A stretch of DNA of 64,000 nucleotides from JAUZRW01 sp964549915 (lineage in GTDB: Bacteria; Chloroflexota; Anaerolineae; Aggregatilineales; Phototrophicaceae): assembly GCA_964549915.1 (NCBI GenBank), contig CAZJWX010000001.1, forward strand, positions 1 to 64,000, in the 5' to 3' direction. Made by a program: the position numbers and the translations under genes. Below the pieces are notes generated by a model, which saw nothing but the letters and a program-made list of their open reading frames with translations, searched no databases and was not told the DNA's origin. Below are positions 50,684 through 60,095 of this stretch, piece after piece (the stretch's first letter is position 1; each line of letters starts with the position of its first letter).

Positions 50684-51052
50684 TCAGGCGATCTCATCCG
50701 GCAGGTCAAAGGTGCCGTCGGCCTTAGCGGGGAAATCCAGCGTGCGCGTCACTGCGTCCAGGTTCAGCGCCCCGTAGAGGTGCGGGAAGGAGTCCCCCGC
50801 GCTCACTGGCACCGGATCACCATGTTCGGGCTGGGCGGGGGCTTCCCATTTGAGGTCGGCGCTCAGTTTGCCCTCGTCCACACAGAGCAGAAGCAGGTTT
50901 CGCTGTCCCCGGTAGACGGCATTCGCCACCGCCAGCACCTGGTCGGCTTTCGAAAGGTGAATGAAGCCCTCGGTCGCCAGCGAAGGAGCGGTATATTCCC
51001 CGCTTTCCTGTGCTGCTTCCCAGGCATCGCGCGTGGTAATGTGATAGATCAT
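50684..51052 (-). CDS. DUF952-family protein
   Basis: 122 residues. The N-terminus MIYHITTRDAWEAAQESGEY, EGFIHLSKADQV and LLLCVDEGKL segments are typical of DUF952, a small alpha/beta family of unknown function thought to be related to ADP-ribosyltransferase-like folds. The ATG at 51052 overlaps the stop codon of the upstream GNAT gene (ATGA), so translation is coupled. A longer frame up to 51130 overlaps the GNAT gene and is not used. Confidence 0.8.
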   Translation of the reverse strand: MIYHITTRDAWEAAQESGEYTAPSLATEGFIHLSKADQVLAVANAVYRGQRNLLLLCVDEGKLSADLKWEAPAQPEHGDPVPVSAGDSFPHLYGALNLDAVTRTLDFPAKADGTFDLPDEIA

Positions 51053-52140
51053 GTCGTTCTCGCCTCCCAGTCGTCTCGTAATTGACTCACAACCAGCATG
51101 TCGGTTCTCGTGTCTCGTGCTGGCATCCATTCGCGCAAGACGCCTTCGTGGCGTAGCCCACTTGCCACAGCGACTTCTTGCTGTCGCAGGTCGGTCGCCG
51201 GAATCCGCATCCAGCAGCGGTGCAGGTGCAGCGTGTCGAAGGCGTGGTGCATCACGGCGCGAAGGGCACGTACCGCAATTTCCGACGGAGCCTGCGGAAT
51301 CACCCCGATTTCTAGCCGCACATGGTGATTTTGCCGCTGGATATGTGCCGTCAGGCTGCCAATGAGCCGCTCCTCATGCCAGAAGCCCATGAAAATCGCC
51401 CTGCCGTCCGCGTAGCGCCGCAGCATACGCTTCGTATAGGAACGTTCCTGCCGCAGAGAATACCCGGCTTCCAGGCGCGGCAGCACACTCCGCAGCGTGG
51501 TTGCGTGGCGCTTCAGCAGGTGGAACATGGCATCGGCATCATCAAGCTGTTGCAAGCGCAGCGTCAGCGCATTGCCCAGCTCATGCGCGAAGACCGGACG
51601 GCTGCGCAGTTGCCAGTCCGCCGCGAGTACGCCGTAGGCGCACAAATCCGCCCGATCCCGCAGGCGCAGCGTCTCCTCGCGGAACACCACATCCAGATGC
51701 GCCCCCAACCGTTCGGCGACGGCACGACTGGGCGCATTATCCGCTTCAATATGGATGTCGATGCGTTGCAGCCCCAGGTCGCTGAAACCCCAGTCTATCA
51801 CCGCCTGCGCCGCCCGAGCCATGACGCCGTGCCCGGTGTAAGCTTCGCCCAGCCAGTAGCCGATTTCGCCGATGCCCGTCTCCTGCCGGCTGAGCAGAAT
51901 ACGCCCCGCCGTCTCGCCCCGGTAACGGATCGTCCAGCCCCAGGTTTTGCCTTCTGCCATAGCTTGCAGGGGCTTTGCCAGCGCACGTTGCATATCCGCT
52001 TCGCTGTGTACCCAGCGCATCCAGTCCATCCAGGGCGTGAGGAAGTCCCGGCTGGCTTCGACCAGTTGGAACTGCTCAGCAGCCTGATCAGGCGCTTGCA
52101 ACTCCAAGCGTACATCGTCATCCACGTCGTAGGTGAACAT
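51049..52140 (-). CDS. Double GNAT acetyltransferase-like protein, C-terminal domain degenerate
   Basis: 363 residues with two tandem RimJ/RimL-like GNAT domains. The first (about 10-175) has an acetyl-CoA site in GYWLGEAYTGHGVMARA. The second (about 190-360) has the fold pattern but its cofactor loop reads EIGVIPQAPSEIAVRAL, without the usual G-x-G. The start at 52140 has GGAAGG seven bases upstream and overlaps the upstream gene by 23 bases. The longer reading frame to 52602 is antisense-like noise within the upstream gene. Partner gene context suggests both GNAT proteins and DUF952 act together. Confidence 0.82.
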   Translation of the reverse strand: MFTYDVDDDVRLELQAPDQAAEQFQLVEASRDFLTPWMDWMRWVHSEADMQRALAKPLQAMAEGKTWGWTIRYRGETAGRILLSRQETGIGEIGYWLGEAYTGHGVMARAAQAVIDWGFSDLGLQRIDIHIEADNAPSRAVAERLGAHLDVVFREETLRLRDRADLCAYGVLAADWQLRSRPVFAHELGNALTLRLQQLDDADAMFHLLKRHATTLRSVLPRLEAGYSLRQERSYTKRMLRRYADGRAIFMGFWHEERLIGSLTAHIQRQNHHVRLEIGVIPQAPSEIAVRALRAVMHHAFDTLHLHRCWMRIPATDLRQQEVAVASGLRHEGVLREWMPARDTRTDMLVVSQLRDDWEARTT

Positions 52141-53239
52141 GGCTGCCCTTCCACTCTCGCCGTAGGATTGCGTAGACATCGGAATCGAGGTACCCACCCG
52201 GCGTCCACTGTCCGCCGCGCAGCCTGCCCTCGTGGGTGAAGCCCAGGCGCTGTGGAATGGCGCAGCTCTTAACGTTCTGCGGCGCACAGCGAATCTCGAC
52301 GCGATGCAGTTCCAGCACATCGAAGGCGTAATCGACCAGGGCGGCGGTCGCGCGGGTGATGATGCCGCGCCCGGTGTAGGCTGTGCCCAGCCAGTAGCCA
52401 AGCTCCGTGCGACCATGCCGGAAATCCCAGGTGTGATAGCCAATTGTCCCGGCGATGTGGTCATCCTGCCAGATGCCAAGCTGCATCCCGTCCAGCCGCG
52501 CGTATTGATCCAGCCCATTCTTGATGAAATCCAGCGTGTCTTGAATGGCGTTGGTGTTGTCCACCCAGGGCAGCCAGGGGCGCAGGTGGTCGCGGTTGGC
52601 ATGGGTCAATTGGAAGAGTTCGGTGGCATGTTCCGGCTGTAAGACTCGCAGCTCCAGGCCATCTCCCAGCGGATGTGCGAACCGTAGCTGCTCCTGTCGC
52701 ACCTGCCAATCGCCCCGCATCATGCGGAAACGGTGCAAATCCTGATATTCTCCGTTGACGTAATCTTCGGAGAGCAGCACCGCCACATGCTCAAAGCCAA
52801 TGCGCTCCGCAATGGCGCGGCTGGCATCATTGGTTGTGGAGCAGTGCAGCAGAATCTTGCGCAGGCCGCGCGTGCCGAAGCCGTAATCCAGCATCGTGCG
52901 CACGACTTCCGTCATGATTCCCCGCCCCCGATATTGCTGCGCTAGCCAGTAGCCGATGTTGCCGATGCGCAGCGGCACACTCATGCCAAAGAGCCGCACC
53001 CGCCCGGCCAGTTGATCCCGGAAGAAGATTCGCGCTGTGACGGCTTCCCCTTCGGCGAAGCGCTTGCGATCGCGCTTGATGAGGGTCAGCACATCATCGT
53101 GATTGTGGACGCGCGAAATCCAGGGCATGAAGGGCGCGATGCTGGCGCGGTTGGCGTGTGCGAGTTCCAGAAACTCGCGAGACTGGTAGGTATCCGTCAG
53201 TCGCAGGGTGATGTCGTCATTGACGCGCAGGATGAACAT
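52118..53239 (-). CDS. Double GNAT (RimJ/RimL-type) acetyltransferase
   Basis: 373 residues with two tandem GNAT domains, each with an intact cofactor loop: GYWLAQQYRGRGIMTEV in the first and GYWLGTAYTGRGIITRAT in the second. The RimJ/RimL relatives acetylate N-termini of ribosomal proteins or small-molecule amines. Its start codon follows CGGGGAC. It is the first gene of a three-gene overlapping unit with the second double GNAT and DUF952. Four GNAT domains in two adjacent proteins is an unusual dosage. Confidence 0.88.
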   Translation of the reverse strand: MFILRVNDDITLRLTDTYQSREFLELAHANRASIAPFMPWISRVHNHDDVLTLIKRDRKRFAEGEAVTARIFFRDQLAGRVRLFGMSVPLRIGNIGYWLAQQYRGRGIMTEVVRTMLDYGFGTRGLRKILLHCSTTNDASRAIAERIGFEHVAVLLSEDYVNGEYQDLHRFRMMRGDWQVRQEQLRFAHPLGDGLELRVLQPEHATELFQLTHANRDHLRPWLPWVDNTNAIQDTLDFIKNGLDQYARLDGMQLGIWQDDHIAGTIGYHTWDFRHGRTELGYWLGTAYTGRGIITRATAALVDYAFDVLELHRVEIRCAPQNVKSCAIPQRLGFTHEGRLRGGQWTPGGYLDSDVYAILRREWKGSHVHLRRG

Positions 53240-53469
53240 GGTGGAGTCCCCGTTGTGGTTGCAGACTGTGAGCTTAAATCAAATACTCTCGTCTCGCCAG
53301 CAGGATCAGTCACGGGCTGAGCCGAAGGCATTCCGTTGGTGAAACTATACAAGACTCTGCTGCGCACCGGGCAAAAATGCACAACGAATTTTTTGTGTTT
53401 CGCGCTACCGTGCGGTATAACTTTTACGGTCGTTGGCCACTCCTCACAAAAAAGATTATTGGAGTTACA

Positions 53470-55551
53470 ATGTTTAGAAAACTGTTCCTCTCCGTGTTGT
53501 TGCTCTCGTTTCTCTTGTTCAATCTATCCGCACAGGAAACTGATGGGGCGGAGATCCTCTGGGATACCTGGGGCGTTCCGCACATCTACGCCGATACCAA
53601 CGAAGATCTCTTCTATGCCTTCGGCTATGCGCAAATGCGCAACCACGCTGACCTGATTCTCTCGCTGTACGCCAATGTGCGCGGCGAACAGGCGGCCTAC
53701 TGGGGACAAAATTACATTCTGGACGATGTGCAGATTCACACCCTGGGCGTGCCGGAGATGGGGCAGCGGATTTATGATAGCCAGAATGCGGAATTCAAGG
53801 CGATGAACGACGCCTTCGTCGCCGGGATGAATGCCTACGCCGAAGCCCACCCGGACGCCATTTCCGAAGAGATGCAGGCTGTGCTGCCCGTCCGCAATAC
53901 TGACCCGCTGACCTTGGCGTATAACAATGTCGTCGTGGTCTTCGTCGGTGGCGGCGCATTCGCCCTGGTCGATCAGTTCCAGGCTGGCTCCAATGCCTGG
54001 GCCATTGCGCCCGAACGCAGTGAATCCGGCAATACGCTGATGATCCTCAACCCGCATCTGCAATGGTCGGGGGTCTTCGTCTGGTTCGAAGCGCACCTGA
54101 ACGGCCCGGATGCCAATCTCTACGGTGCGACTCTGGTTGGCCTACCCGGCATCGAAATTGGCTTCAACGAATACCTGGGCTGGACGCACACCGTCAACAC
54201 CTATGACGGCTTCGATGTCTATCGCCTGTCGCTGACGGAGAATGGGGGCTACCTGCTGGATGGCGAGGAAGTGGCCTTCGATATGCGCGAAGAGACGATC
54301 AACGTCATGCAGGAGGACGGCACACTGGGAGATTACAGCTTCCCCATCGTTGAGTCGCAGCACGGCCCGGTGATCGCACAGCAGGGCAGCGAGGCGCTGG
54401 CCTTCCGCGTCGTCCAGGATAGCACCTTCATGATGGAACAGTGGTGGCAAATGGCGACGGCCACCAACCTGGACGAATTTGAGGCGGCGATGTCGCGCGT
54501 GCAAATCCCCATGTTCAACACGGTCTACGGGGATCGCGATGGCAACATTTACTACCTCTTCAACGGGCAGATTCCGGTGCGGGACAGCGGCGATTTCATG
54601 AGCTGGCAAACAATCCAGGATGGCACTGACTCCAGCCTGATCTGGACGGAACTGCATCCCTACGAAGACCTGCCCAGGGTCATCAATCCACCCAACGGCT
54701 TCGTCCAGAACGCCAACGAACCACCCTGGACATCGACCAATCCGCCGGAACTGATGATCGACAATTACCCGCCGTATGTGGCACCCCAGAGCTTCTACCA
54801 GACCGGGCACATCTTCCGCCCGCAGGTCTCGTCGCAGATGGCCTTCGAAGACGAATCGATCAGCTTCGAGGAACTGGTCGAATACAAGCACAACACCCAC
54901 GTTGAGGCAACCGATCACGTGCTGGATGACCTGATCGAAGCGGCAGCGGCCTCAGATGACCCATTGGCGCAGGAAGCGGCTGCCGTGCTCAGCGCCTGGG
55001 ATCGCCGCACAGACGCCGACAGCCAGGGAGCCATCCTCTTCATCTTCTGGTTCGAGACCTACGCCGCGCAGACGGGCTTTGACATGTTCGCCGAACCGTT
55101 CGACATCGAAGACCCCTACAATACGCCATCCGGCCTGGCAGACCCCGCTGGCGCGGTCGCTGCACTTGTCGGCGTCGCGCAGCAGGTGCAGGAGACCTAT
55201 GGTGCCCTGGATGTGCCTTACGGCGATGTGATGCGCGTGCGCGTCGGCGAATACGACCTGCCGGGGAATGGCGGCGGCGATCCCAACGGCGTCTTCCGCG
55301 CAGCCTGGTATGCGCCGGCGGGTGATGGCACCTTCACATCCATTGGCGGGGACTCCTGGTATGTCGTCCTGGAATTCAGCGATCCGATTCGGGCGCAGGT
55401 GCTGGTTGCGCAGGGCAATGCGACGCAGCCCGGTTCGCCGCATGTGGGCGATCAAGCCGTTCTCTTCAGCGAGCAGCGCATGCGCGACGCCTGGCTGACG
55501 CGAGATGAGATCGAAGCTAACCTGGACATGCGCGAAGAACTGCCTCGCTAG
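53470..55551 (+). CDS. Secreted penicillin-acylase-family Ntn hydrolase
   Basis: 693 residues, exported. Residues 3-21 are a signal peptide (LFLSVLLLSFLLFNLSA). The proenzyme would be cut before Ser174 in the motif FQAGSNAWAIAPERSESGN, where Ser174 becomes the N-terminal nucleophile of the beta chain; NPHLQWSG and the VNTYDGFD segment follow as in the family. Substrates include penicillins, acyl-homoserine lactones and other N-acyl amines, and none can be chosen. GGAG precedes the ATG at 53470 by about six bases; the upstream start at 53377 has no signal. A terminator follows. It is convergent with the DNA methylase gene. Confidence 0.9.
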   Translation: MFRKLFLSVLLLSFLLFNLSAQETDGAEILWDTWGVPHIYADTNEDLFYAFGYAQMRNHADLILSLYANVRGEQAAYWGQNYILDDVQIHTLGVPEMGQRIYDSQNAEFKAMNDAFVAGMNAYAEAHPDAISEEMQAVLPVRNTDPLTLAYNNVVVVFVGGGAFALVDQFQAGSNAWAIAPERSESGNTLMILNPHLQWSGVFVWFEAHLNGPDANLYGATLVGLPGIEIGFNEYLGWTHTVNTYDGFDVYRLSLTENGGYLLDGEEVAFDMREETINVMQEDGTLGDYSFPIVESQHGPVIAQQGSEALAFRVVQDSTFMMEQWWQMATATNLDEFEAAMSRVQIPMFNTVYGDRDGNIYYLFNGQIPVRDSGDFMSWQTIQDGTDSSLIWTELHPYEDLPRVINPPNGFVQNANEPPWTSTNPPELMIDNYPPYVAPQSFYQTGHIFRPQVSSQMAFEDESISFEELVEYKHNTHVEATDHVLDDLIEAAAASDDPLAQEAAAVLSAWDRRTDADSQGAILFIFWFETYAAQTGFDMFAEPFDIEDPYNTPSGLADPAGAVAALVGVAQQVQETYGALDVPYGDVMRVRVGEYDLPGNGGGDPNGVFRAAWYAPAGDGTFTSIGGDSWYVVLEFSDPIRAQVLVAQGNATQPGSPHVGDQAVLFSEQRMRDAWLTRDEIEANLDMREELPR

Positions 55552-55577
55552 CCTGCCCCGTTCCACCAATTGCAGCG

Positions 55578-55604
55578 CCCCGCCGTTCTGGTGGGGTGTT
55601 TTTG
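55578..55604 (+). terminator. Rho-independent terminator after the acylase gene
   Basis: Stem CCCCGCC/GGTGGGG (55578-55584 with 55590-55596, one G-T pair) then TG and five T (55599-55603). It sits just upstream of the convergent methylase stop codon. Confidence 0.7.
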
Positions 55605-55606
55605 AT

Positions 55607-57838
55607 TCAGAGCAACTCCGCCAGGCTGGCTCGAATCTCGTGCTGCTGTGCCTGGGTTAGGCTCCACAGTTGGCCCGTTGCTTCGGCGATGGCGGCGTCA
55701 TCAGGTGTTGTGCTGTGGGCTTCGCGGGAAAGCCTCGCCAACTTCTGGTGCAGCGGATTCGCGGCCTGGTAGCGCGGCAGACGCAGCAATTTCAACAAAC
55801 CCGGCTGGGCGAAGCTCTTCCCGCCAACCTGCCCCTGGCTCAATACCGCGTACTCGAATGGAGCGCTGTTCAGGCAGGCGGCGAGGTAATGCGCCTCGTC
55901 TGTGTCCTGCAAGCCAATGAAAGGATGCATGGCTTGATTCGTCATGATCGGCTTCCCGACCTGCTGCGTGAGGACAGCGGCCTGCATACGCCGTGTGCCG
56001 AATCCTTTCCAGACGACCTTGACCGGGGCGAAACTATACGTCCCGACATCGAACATGCTATAAAACGGATGGCGAGTCTTGTAGTAGCGGCGGTAGGCGG
56101 CGCGTTGGCGCAGTGGTTCCTCGAATTGGGCGAGATAGGCCAGGGTGCGTGGGGCGTGCTGCCGCAGCCAGTCGAGATCATAGCCGCGCCGTCTTTCAGG
56201 GTCTTGCACCATCAGGATATGCACGCCGGGTTCCGCTCGCCAGCGGTGGACTTCATTGCCGCGCAGCAGCGGGAACACGAAGGCTTCTTCGACCCAGGCT
56301 TCGACCTGCGGTACGGAGCGTTTTGCTCCGGCGGTGATGTTGCGCACGCGCACGAGTGCCCCGTCGCGTTCGAGCACCTCAAGCCAGTAGACCGCATTCG
56401 CCCCCCCGGTATAGACTCCGGCGTGGGCTTCGTAGTCCGATTCGCCGGAGAGCCTGCGCACGGCGTCCAGCGCGGCGGGGTGTCCGGTCAGCCACGCAGA
56501 ATCGGCCTCAGCCAGCGGTGCGGCTGCCCACTGCACGCGGCGCGTCTTCGCCCGGATTTCCGCCAACGGCATTTGCGCATGTAGCCGGGTACGTCTCGTC
56601 CGCTTCCAGACGCGATAGGGCAGCGGATAGCGCGTCGCCGTTCCTTTTTCGAGGACGAGCAGCACGGCTTTGGTCGCTGCGCCGTCGAAGGCATCCAGCC
56701 TGCTCAGGTCATCGACCTGTTGCACACCCAGCGGCATCCCGTCATCCAGGCGAAAGCGCCGGAATCCCGCACTGGCACCGCCCGCCTTCAGGGCGGATTG
56801 GGTGAGGATGAAGCCCAGTTTGCCCCCGTGTTTCAGATAGGCGTCGGCGCTGCGGTAGGTCAGCAGCAGGGCGAGGTCTTTTTTGCCCTTGCCCATGATG
56901 GCCTCCATGCCGCTGTGCGGGAATAATCCGTAGCGCTCCCACAGTGTGCGCGTCTGCTGACGGTAATCCGGTGGCAGCGTCTCCCAGTTGACCCAGGGCG
57001 GATTGCCGACTACGAAGTCAAATTCGCTAAGAGCAGGTGGATTGAGAACCGAATCGGCACAGTGAATCGGTAGGTGAATGTCATCGTCGGGGTTGCCCAG
57101 TGCCAGCACCAGATTGGCGCGTGCGGCGAGGCACGCCAGTGGGTTCACATCGATTCCGGCGAGATGCTTCAGCGGATTCACAACCCCAGCCGCTTGCATC
57201 CGGCGCAGCGCCAGCGCCAGAAATGTTCCACTGCCGCACGAAGGGTCAAGCAGGCGACCTTCTCCCGTGAAACGAACGCGATCTAGCGTCAACTCCGCCA
57301 TCCAGTCCGGGGTGTAATATTCGCCCAGAGCATGACGCAGTTTGGGCGGGAACAATTCCTGGTAGAGCGCTTTGAGCGCGTCCGGCGGCGAGTCCGCATA
57401 ATCGAAACCCTCGGCGATGGTGAGCAGCGGGGTCGCATCAACGGCGCTCTCCAGATGCCAGGAAAATGCATCCAGCCCGGTGAATTCGTGGATACCGTGC
57501 TGGCGGAAGTGCGCGTCTGTTTCCACTGCCTCCAACGACTCAGGTCTTCCGAGCCGCTGCGCCGCCAGCATTTTGACGCACAGGGCATAATAGGTCTGCA
57601 GCGCGAAGAGCAGCGCGGCAGGATTGGCGGCGGAAAACCCCAGTTTCACCAGGTGCCTGGCTGTTGGGATCACCGCCGTCTCTCGCCAGCGCTGGAAGTG
57701 CGGCGGATTCTGTTCCAACGCCGTGACCAGCATGGGAATCATCTGCCGGGCCAGCGCCGAGCGGATGCCGAAGGTCTGGCGGATGCTGTCGGAAGTCAGA
57801 GGGCGCATGTGGGAGCCGCTGTTTTCGCTATCGTGCAT
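55607..57838 (-). CDS. N6-adenine DNA methylase with C-terminal target-recognition region
   Basis: About 743 residues. Motif I LDPSCGSGTF (S-adenosylmethionine binding) and motif IV NPPW (catalytic) identify a gamma-class N6-adenine methylase, resembling the Eco57I-type family. The last 300 residues resemble a target-recognition/specificity domain (LLRGNEVHRW, AVLTQQVGKPIMTNQAMHPF). There is no obvious N-terminal nuclease motif and no restriction gene nearby, so it may be an orphan methylase or a type IIG protein with an unrecognised nuclease. Start is uncertain between ATG 57838, 57841 and 57808; none has a strong ribosome site. The frame beyond 57841 is rejected. Confidence 0.85.
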   Translation of the reverse strand: MHDSENSGSHMRPLTSDSIRQTFGIRSALARQMIPMLVTALEQNPPHFQRWRETAVIPTARHLVKLGFSAANPAALLFALQTYYALCVKMLAAQRLGRPESLEAVETDAHFRQHGIHEFTGLDAFSWHLESAVDATPLLTIAEGFDYADSPPDALKALYQELFPPKLRHALGEYYTPDWMAELTLDRVRFTGEGRLLDPSCGSGTFLALALRRMQAAGVVNPLKHLAGIDVNPLACLAARANLVLALGNPDDDIHLPIHCADSVLNPPALSEFDFVVGNPPWVNWETLPPDYRQQTRTLWERYGLFPHSGMEAIMGKGKKDLALLLTYRSADAYLKHGGKLGFILTQSALKAGGASAGFRRFRLDDGMPLGVQQVDDLSRLDAFDGAATKAVLLVLEKGTATRYPLPYRVWKRTRRTRLHAQMPLAEIRAKTRRVQWAAAPLAEADSAWLTGHPAALDAVRRLSGESDYEAHAGVYTGGANAVYWLEVLERDGALVRVRNITAGAKRSVPQVEAWVEEAFVFPLLRGNEVHRWRAEPGVHILMVQDPERRRGYDLDWLRQHAPRTLAYLAQFEEPLRQRAAYRRYYKTRHPFYSMFDVGTYSFAPVKVVWKGFGTRRMQAAVLTQQVGKPIMTNQAMHPFIGLQDTDEAHYLAACLNSAPFEYAVLSQGQVGGKSFAQPGLLKLLRLPRYQAANPLHQKLARLSREAHSTTPDDAAIAEATGQLWSLTQAQQHEIRASLAELL

Positions 57839-57945
57839 CATGGGTGGGCGATTGGGTAGCGCGGCGAATCGCGTCCCTACGCGCTGCCAGCATATCGCTG
57901 TACACTGAAAATGTACACATGCCAACGCCAACCCCGGAGAACGAC

Positions 57946-58926
57946 ATGCGCTATTTGCTGCTCGCCCTGCTGCTGCTGACGATGATGCCCCTGGCTACCC
58001 AGGAAGCCACCCCGGAATCCACTTCGTCCACAGAACCCGATGTAGAGTTGCAGCCCTTCACCCTGGCAGAACCGCGCATCAGCGGCTTGCGCCCCGCCGA
58101 CTGGAGCGAATTACAGCCAGGGGCGTACATCCGCGAAGACGAACAGAACCTGACTTACGTGCTGCATCTCAGCGAACCAGATGCCAGCCGCGAGGAACTG
58201 CTGCCGCCGCTGCTGGATTCCATCGAGCAGGAAGCGCTGCCAGAAGCGTATGAGGCATTCGGCGGGGAGGCGTTCGATTGGGAAGTATACCGGATGACGT
58301 ACACGCCGGAGGGGCTGGATACGCCGCTTGTGGTGTTGCTGGCGCTTGCCGAGACAGAGACGGCGCTGCACATGATTCTGCTGCAAAGCACATCGGATGA
58401 AATCGAGGGCCTGCGCGAGTCGGTATTCCTTCCCGCGCTGCAAAGCTACGGCCTGCCGCTGCCCGAACTATACACGCGCCTGGGACTGGCACCGCTACAA
58501 GCTGTGACCATCGCTGAATTTGACGTGCAGAGCGCCGTTCCTGCTGAGTGGCAGGAAGTCAATCCGGGTTCGTTCGTGCGGGCGCGTTTCCAGGGGGATA
58601 TTACAACGCTCATCATCCAGACATCGCCCGATTTGGACGCCGGAGCTTTTGGCAATCTGCTGCTGGAACGGCTCGGCCTCGGTGTCGCATTGCCGGAAGC
58701 CGGTGAAACGCTGGAAGCAGAGTCCCTGACCTGGACACTCTACGAAATCGACGTTGCATCGCAAGGGCAGCCGCTGATATTCCAGGTCGCCCTGGCGGAA
58801 GATGACGCCTACACCTATCTCGTTGTGCTGCTGAGCACGCAAGAGGAGGCCGCCGAATTGCGCGAAACCGTCTTGCTCCCGCTGCTGCAGGCCACGAATC
58901 GCGCGGAAGGGGTGCCGGATTCGTGA
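57946..58926 (+). CDS. Secreted protein with an internally duplicated domain
   Basis: 326 residues. Residues 1-20 are a signal peptide (MRYLLLALLLLTMMPLATQ). The mature protein has two similar halves: the first begins GLRPADWSELQPGAYIRE and the second AVPAEWQEVNPGSFVRARF, each followed by a beta-strand LTYVLHL or LIIQTS and a helix with LLPPLL- or LLLERL-type residues. No known family. GGAG seven bases before ATG 57946 decides the start over an ATG at 57919. It begins divergently from the DNA methylase gene with a short space between. Confidence 0.65.
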   Translation: MRYLLLALLLLTMMPLATQEATPESTSSTEPDVELQPFTLAEPRISGLRPADWSELQPGAYIREDEQNLTYVLHLSEPDASREELLPPLLDSIEQEALPEAYEAFGGEAFDWEVYRMTYTPEGLDTPLVVLLALAETETALHMILLQSTSDEIEGLRESVFLPALQSYGLPLPELYTRLGLAPLQAVTIAEFDVQSAVPAEWQEVNPGSFVRARFQGDITTLIIQTSPDLDAGAFGNLLLERLGLGVALPEAGETLEAESLTWTLYEIDVASQGQPLIFQVALAEDDAYTYLVVLLSTQEEAAELRETVLLPLLQATNRAEGVPDS

Positions 58927-59058
58927 CGAACGTCAACATGGCTGCGCCGTTCATGGCCTATACTGAGGGAAATATCGGGCTGATGGCTCTCTCGTAGCTG
59001 GGCGCGAGAGCATCATCCGGCCCTCAGGATACGCGATCACGACGGAAAGTTGAACGAG

Positions 59059-59982
59059 ATGACCATAGAATTTGGCCTGCTGCTACCGACTGGCCCTCGG
59101 TCTGACCATCCCGCGCGATTTGTGGAGCCGTTGCGCAAGAACGCGGCGGCACTCTCCGAGCAATTTCACAGCCTGTGGATAAGCGATCACTTCTTCTGGG
59201 GGACTGCGCCCACCCACGAAGCCTGGACGACTATCAGCTATCTGGCGGCAGCGCTGCCGAGGTTGCACTTCGGGACGCTCGTGCTGGGGCAGGGCTACCG
59301 CAATCCGGCGTTGCTGGCGAAGATGGCGGCGACATTACAATGGCTCAGCAGTGGGCGGTTGATCCTTGGCCTGGGAGCGGGATGGAAAGAAGACGAATAC
59401 CACGCTTACGGCTACGAATTCCCGCCTGCCAGTGTGCGTATCGTCCAGCTAGAAGAAGCTCTGATTATCATCAAACGGCTGTGGTACGACGAGAACCCCG
59501 TCAGCTATTATGGCAGGTATTACCGCATCCGCGATGCCTACTGCTTACCGCAGCCTGATCCGATCCCGCCGTTGATGGTTGGTGGCGGCGGACGCAAGAC
59601 GCTGCGCGTGACGGCGCAACATGCGAACTGGTGGAATTTCTCCGGCAAGACCCCGCAACTATACCGTGAGAAACTCAATCACCTGTACGAAGCCTGCGAT
59701 TATATCGGTCGTCATCCGGAGGAAATCCGCCTGACGTGGCTGGGTAAGCTCGTCGTGGGTGAGACCGCCGCCGACTTGAACGCGGCAGATCCACACAAGG
59801 ACGCCCCGCTGCGGGGAACCCCGGCGCAAATCGTGGAGCAAATCGCACCCTTCGTGGAACTGGGTGTGGACTATTTCATCTTCGAACTGCCCGACCTGGA
59901 AGACGATGATGCATTGTCCACCGTCATGGAGGAAGTGCTGCCGCAGATTCGCGCACTGAAAACGAAAAAGGCAGCCCCATAA
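59059..59982 (+). CDS. LLM-class F420-dependent oxidoreductase
   Basis: 307 residues of the bacterial luciferase-like TIM-barrel family that uses flavin or F420. The start FGLLLPTGPRSDHPARFV, then SLWISDHFFWG, the substrate/cofactor loop RLHFGTLVLGQGYRNPALLAKMAAT, and SSGRLILGLGAGWKEDEYHAYG are typical. F420 is the usual cofactor for this branch. ATG 59059 is used; TTG 59050 is an alternative. The 3' end overlaps the terminator hairpin of the opposite-strand tRNA, so the last coding bases and a transcription stop share sequence. Confidence 0.88.
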   Translation: MTIEFGLLLPTGPRSDHPARFVEPLRKNAAALSEQFHSLWISDHFFWGTAPTHEAWTTISYLAAALPRLHFGTLVLGQGYRNPALLAKMAATLQWLSSGRLILGLGAGWKEDEYHAYGYEFPPASVRIVQLEEALIIIKRLWYDENPVSYYGRYYRIRDAYCLPQPDPIPPLMVGGGGRKTLRVTAQHANWWNFSGKTPQLYREKLNHLYEACDYIGRHPEEIRLTWLGKLVVGETAADLNAADPHKDAPLRGTPAQIVEQIAPFVELGVDYFIFELPDLEDDDALSTVMEEVLPQIRALKTKKAAP

Positions 59983-59990
59983 GGCTGCCT
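59963..59990 (-). terminator. Terminator of the tRNA-Ser gene, overlapping the LLM gene 3' end
   Basis: On the reverse strand GGCAGCC/GGCTGCC (7-bp perfect stem, 59983-59989 with 59970-59976) is followed by five T (59965-59969). It lies ten bases after the tRNA 3' end and covers the last coding bases and stop codon of the forward-strand oxidoreductase gene. Confidence 0.85.
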
Positions 59991-59998
59991 AACAGGTG

Positions 59999-60083
59999 CG
60001 GAGAGACAGGGATTCGAACCCTGGTGGGCGGTTAACCCTCTCGCGTTCCAGGCGAGCGCAATAGTCCACTCTGCCATCTCTCC
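59999..60083 (-). tRNA. tRNA-Ser, anticodon GGA
   Basis: 85 nt on the reverse strand with a complete cloverleaf: acceptor GGAGAGA/TCTCTCC with discriminator G, D arm, anticodon stem CTCGC/GCGAG with loop CTGGAAC (anticodon GGA, reads UCC and UCU), a long variable arm as required for tRNA-Ser, and T arm CAGGG-TTCGAAT-CCCTG. The CCA end is not encoded. A good -10 box lies upstream. Confidence 0.95.
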
Positions 60084-60095
60084 TCGGTTGCCCGA

